NCBI RefSeq assembly: GCF_000740795.1
Contig: NZ_JGYG01000003.1
Location: forward strand, 186,001-250,000
Reading direction: 5' to 3'
Length of the DNA stretch: 64,000 bases
Origin: Haematobacter massiliensis
GTDB lineage: Bacteria > Pseudomonadota > Alphaproteobacteria > Rhodobacterales > Rhodobacteraceae
This document shows, piece by piece, positions 61,661 to 64,000 of this stretch (position 1 is the first letter of the stretch; each line of letters begins with the position of its first letter). The translations under genes were made by a program, and so were the position numbers. The notes under the pieces were generated by a model that made no database searches, was not told the DNA's origin, and saw nothing but the letters and a program-made list of their open reading frames with translations.

Positions 61661-62403
61661 TGAACGGGCGCTGCCTCTGCGGACATGTCTCGTTCACCCT
61701 GCGGGAGACACCCGAGGGTGTGGTGATCTGCCGCTGCGCCGATTGTCGGCGGTGGTCGGGCAATGCCTGGGCCTCCGTCTCGGTGCGGCTGGAGGCGCTG
61801 GAGGTGCGGGGCGCGCCAGTCTGGTTTCGCTCCTCCGCCTATGCGCGCCGGGGGTTTTGCGGGGGCTGCGGCGCGTCGCTGTTCTGGCAGCCCGTGACCG
61901 AAGACACCGCAGGCGGCGAGAGAATCGCCGTCTCGGCGGGCGCGCTGGACCTGCCCACGGGAGTGTCGGTACTGCGGGAGGAAGGTGAGGCCGCCGACTT
62001 TCAGCAGGCCGGCCCCCTCCCCGCCGAACCGCGACAGCTGACTGGCCGCTGCCTCTGCGGCGGCGTCACCGGGCGGCTCGCGGGGCCAGCGGGCGCGGTG
62101 GAGGCCTGCCATTGCATCCAGTGCCGCCGGATGACGGGCCACCACAGCGCTTCCTTCGGGCCGGTGACGGATCTTGTGCTGAGCGGGCACACGCTTCGAT
62201 GCCACGCCACCCAGACAGGCCACTGGAAATTCTGCGGTACCTGCGGCTCCTCCATCGGGTTCAGCCGGGGAGAGGAGACATGGCTGGATGCGGGCTTCAT
62301 CGACCCTCCCACCGGCGGCAGGCTCACCGCGCATATCTTCACTGCCTTCAAGGGCGACTATTACCGGATCATGGACGGATTGCCGCAAGCGGCGGAGCGC
62401 TAG
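61660..62403 (+). CDS. Tandem GFA/CENP-V-domain protein
   Basis: The 247-residue protein contains two GFA (glutathione-dependent formaldehyde-activating-like) zinc domains in series. The first is GRCLCGHVSFTLRE ... CRCADCRRWSGNAWAS ... FCGGCGASLFW, and the second GRCLCGGVTGRLAG ... CHCIQCRRMTGHHSAS ... FCGTCGSSIGF. Each has the complete set of Cys pairs, so both could bind zinc. Most family members have one domain. The physiological role is unknown. Confidence 0.9.
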   Translation: MNGRCLCGHVSFTLRETPEGVVICRCADCRRWSGNAWASVSVRLEALEVRGAPVWFRSSAYARRGFCGGCGASLFWQPVTEDTAGGERIAVSAGALDLPTGVSVLREEGEAADFQQAGPLPAEPRQLTGRCLCGGVTGRLAGPAGAVEACHCIQCRRMTGHHSASFGPVTDLVLSGHTLRCHATQTGHWKFCGTCGSSIGFSRGEETWLDAGFIDPPTGGRLTAHIFTAFKGDYYRIMDGLPQAAER

Positions 62404-62582
62404 TAGGCGACCAGAAAGCATTCCGGTGGGTGCCCCGAAGTCGACATCGTCCTGCTTTCGCCGGAGATCGGCGCGAAAACCGCAGGTTTTGGCCGCTGTC
62501 CGGGCCGATTCCCGGCCTTTCGGCGCAAGCCCCGCCGATACCGGCTTTTCCTCGGCCTGCCAGACTTGGAACGGCGGTGCAG

Positions 62583-63263
62583 ATGGCCTACATCCGCTCC
62601 GCCATGACAGATCATTATGCCCCTCCCGACACGCCCCTCAGTATCCTGCACCACGACCATGAGATCGTGGTGGTGGACAAGCCCTCGGGCCTGTTGTCCG
62701 TGCCCGGGAAGGGCGATCATCTGGCCGACTGCCTGATCGCCCGTCTGAAGGGGCCGTTCCCGGAGGTGCTGCTGGTGCATCGGCTGGACCGGGACACCTC
62801 CGGCGTCATGGTCTTTGCCCTTACCCCGCATGCGCAACGTCATCTCGGGCTGCAGTTCGAGAAGCGCATGACACGCAAGGTCTATCTCGCCCGTGTCGCC
62901 GGGCATGTGGAGCCGCGCCACGGCACGGTGAACCTGCCCCTCACCGTGGACTGGCCGAACCGCCCGCTCCAGAAGGTGGATTTCGAGACGGGCCGGGAAG
63001 CGGTGACCGATTGGCGCGTCGTCCGCCACGAAACCGGGCCGGAAGGGGGGTCCACGCGGATGCGCCTCATGCCGAAAACCGGGCGGAGCCACCAACTTCG
63101 CGTTCATATGCGGGAACTCGGCCATCCGATCCTTGGCGACAGCCTCTATGCGACGGGTGACGCCCTGAAGGCGCCCCGGCTGATGCTTCATGCCGAAAGC
63201 CTGCGCTTCCGTCACCCGGATGGCGGCAAGAGCCTGTCCTTCTCCGCCCCGGCGCCATTCTGA
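62583..63263 (+). CDS. RluA-family pseudouridine synthase
   Basis: The 226-residue enzyme has the RluA catalytic motif LLVHRLDRDTSGVMVFA (catalytic Asp) and KTGRSHQLRVHMRELGHPIL near the end. The start VVVDKPSGLLSVPGKG and the short length without an S4 domain match RluA-type (23S rRNA U746/tRNA U32) synthases. ATGs at 62583 and 62604 are both possible; neither has a strong ribosome binding site. Confidence 0.9.
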   Translation: MAYIRSAMTDHYAPPDTPLSILHHDHEIVVVDKPSGLLSVPGKGDHLADCLIARLKGPFPEVLLVHRLDRDTSGVMVFALTPHAQRHLGLQFEKRMTRKVYLARVAGHVEPRHGTVNLPLTVDWPNRPLQKVDFETGREAVTDWRVVRHETGPEGGSTRMRLMPKTGRSHQLRVHMRELGHPILGDSLYATGDALKAPRLMLHAESLRFRHPDGGKSLSFSAPAPF

Positions 63264-63417
63264 GACAGGCGTTCCGAAAGCGGAACAAGGCGAGGAAAGA
63301 GTTTGGCCGCGTCGCCATGCGACAGAATGCCGGACCTTTCCTTGCCGGCCCGCTGACACCGGGCGAGAAGCTGCCTATTCTCTTGGGCAACCGGCAAGCA
63401 GCCTGAAAGGATGGACC

Positions 63418-64000
63418 ATGTCGCTTCGCATCAACGATATCGCCCCCGATTTCACCGCCCAATCCACGGAAGGCGAGATCCGCTTCCATGAGTGGATCGG
63501 CGATGACTATGCAATTCTCTTCTCCCATCCCAAGGATTTCACGCCAGTCTGCACCACGGAATTCGCCGCCGTGGCAAACCTTCAGGACGAATTCGCCAAA
63601 CGCGGGGCCAAGGTGATCGGCGTTTCCGTCGACCCGCTGGACAGCCACCAGAAGTGGAAGGCCGACATCGCCCAGTACGGGGGCACGGAAGTGTCCTTTC
63701 CCCTGATCGCCGACCCGGATCTGACCGTGGCCAAGCTCTATGACATGATCCCGGCGGAAACGGTGCTGCCGGACGGGCGCACCCCTGCGCATACCGCCAC
63801 CGTGCGCTCCACCTTCTTCATCGGGCCGGACAAGAAGATCCGCGCGGCGATCATCTATCCGATGACCGTGGGCCGGAACTTTCAGGAGGTGCTCCGGGTG
63901 CTCGACGCGCTCCGCCTGACGGACGGGGTGCCGCTGGCCACGCCGGCCGACTGGAAACAGGGGGACGACGTGATCGTGGCGCTGGCGCTCGACGATGCGC
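63418..64000 (+). CDS. Peroxiredoxin, 1-Cys (Prx6) type, cut by right edge
   Basis: The visible 194 residues begin MSLRINDIAPDFTAQSTEGE and contain the Prx6-type active site HPKDFTPVCTTEFA (Cys45) and the later RSTFFIGPDKKIRAAIIYPM. The absence of a second conserved Cys in the visible part fits the 1-Cys group. It reduces hydroperoxides. The stop lies outside the window. Confidence 0.92.
   Translation, partial: MSLRINDIAPDFTAQSTEGEIRFHEWIGDDYAILFSHPKDFTPVCTTEFAAVANLQDEFAKRGAKVIGVSVDPLDSHQKWKADIAQYGGTEVSFPLIADPDLTVAKLYDMIPAETVLPDGRTPAHTATVRSTFFIGPDKKIRAAIIYPMTVGRNFQEVLRVLDALRLTDGVPLATPADWKQGDDVIVALALDDA

Overview
The window is a GC-rich alphaproteobacterial chromosome segment, most likely from a Rhodobacteraceae/Paracoccaceae species. 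The evidence is the fbc-type petABC cytochrome bc1 operon, a PhyR-NepR-EcfG general stress locus, a THI-box thiBPQ operon and the overall protein flavour. Nothing here allows a species name.

Positions 1-31331 are most of a lambdoid, siphovirus-type prophage integrated at the 3' end of a tRNA-Lys(UUU) gene (31332-31407, minus strand). Its left end lies outside the window. The tyrosine integrase and an AlpA-like excisionase sit next to the tRNA. A rightward early block (25.7-31.3 kb) carries a ParB-like protein and small genes. The control region (23.6-25.7 kb) has divergent Cro-like and CI-like regulators. It also has four copies of a 16-bp operator, TAGG-N8-CCTA, two in the CI/Cro intergenic region and two at the promoter of the rightward block. 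A leftward early operon (22.8-17.3 kb) of mostly ATGA-overlapping genes leads to a CHC2/Toprim primase and a D5/SF3 helicase, with a BrnT/BrnA toxin-antitoxin pair in the opposite orientation. A 12-unit, 9-bp repeat array with a perfect 30-bp inverted repeat separates the helicase from a phage NusG/RfaH-like protein. A strong promoter and a GC hairpin then lead into the leftward late operon: HNH nuclease, terminase, gpW-like joiner, portal, ClpP-protease/major-capsid fusion, head completion, tail tube, tail assembly chaperones joined by a dnaX-type -1 frameshift site, tape measure and a GTA-like tail tip. No lysis genes are seen; they may lie left of position 1.

Positions 31332-64000 are core chromosome. 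In order: dapF-mtaB; a 750-bp stretch with no recognisable gene; a glutathione S-transferase; petABC; thiBPQ under a TPP riboswitch (minus strand); a YihY/BrkB membrane protein; then a compact general-stress cluster (42.2-47.1 kb). That cluster holds a DUF883 protein and a holin-like membrane protein, a DUF1328 protein, PhyR, NepR, EcfG, a HisKA_2 sensor kinase and a CsbD protein. Five GGAAC-N16/17-CGTT-like promoters can be read in it, two of them divergent and interleaved between phyR and nepR. Next come gyrB, a LysE exporter, map, sfsA, a molybdopterin-binding-domain protein, a GNAT, a peroxidase-related protein, an OmpA-like protein, a LysR regulator, a CPBP protease, accD-folC, an RsbW/STAS partner-switch pair, a thiolase, a double-domain GFA protein, an RluA-family pseudouridine synthase and a 1-Cys peroxiredoxin cut by the right edge.

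All family names were assigned by eye from motifs, length and gene order; no database search was run.
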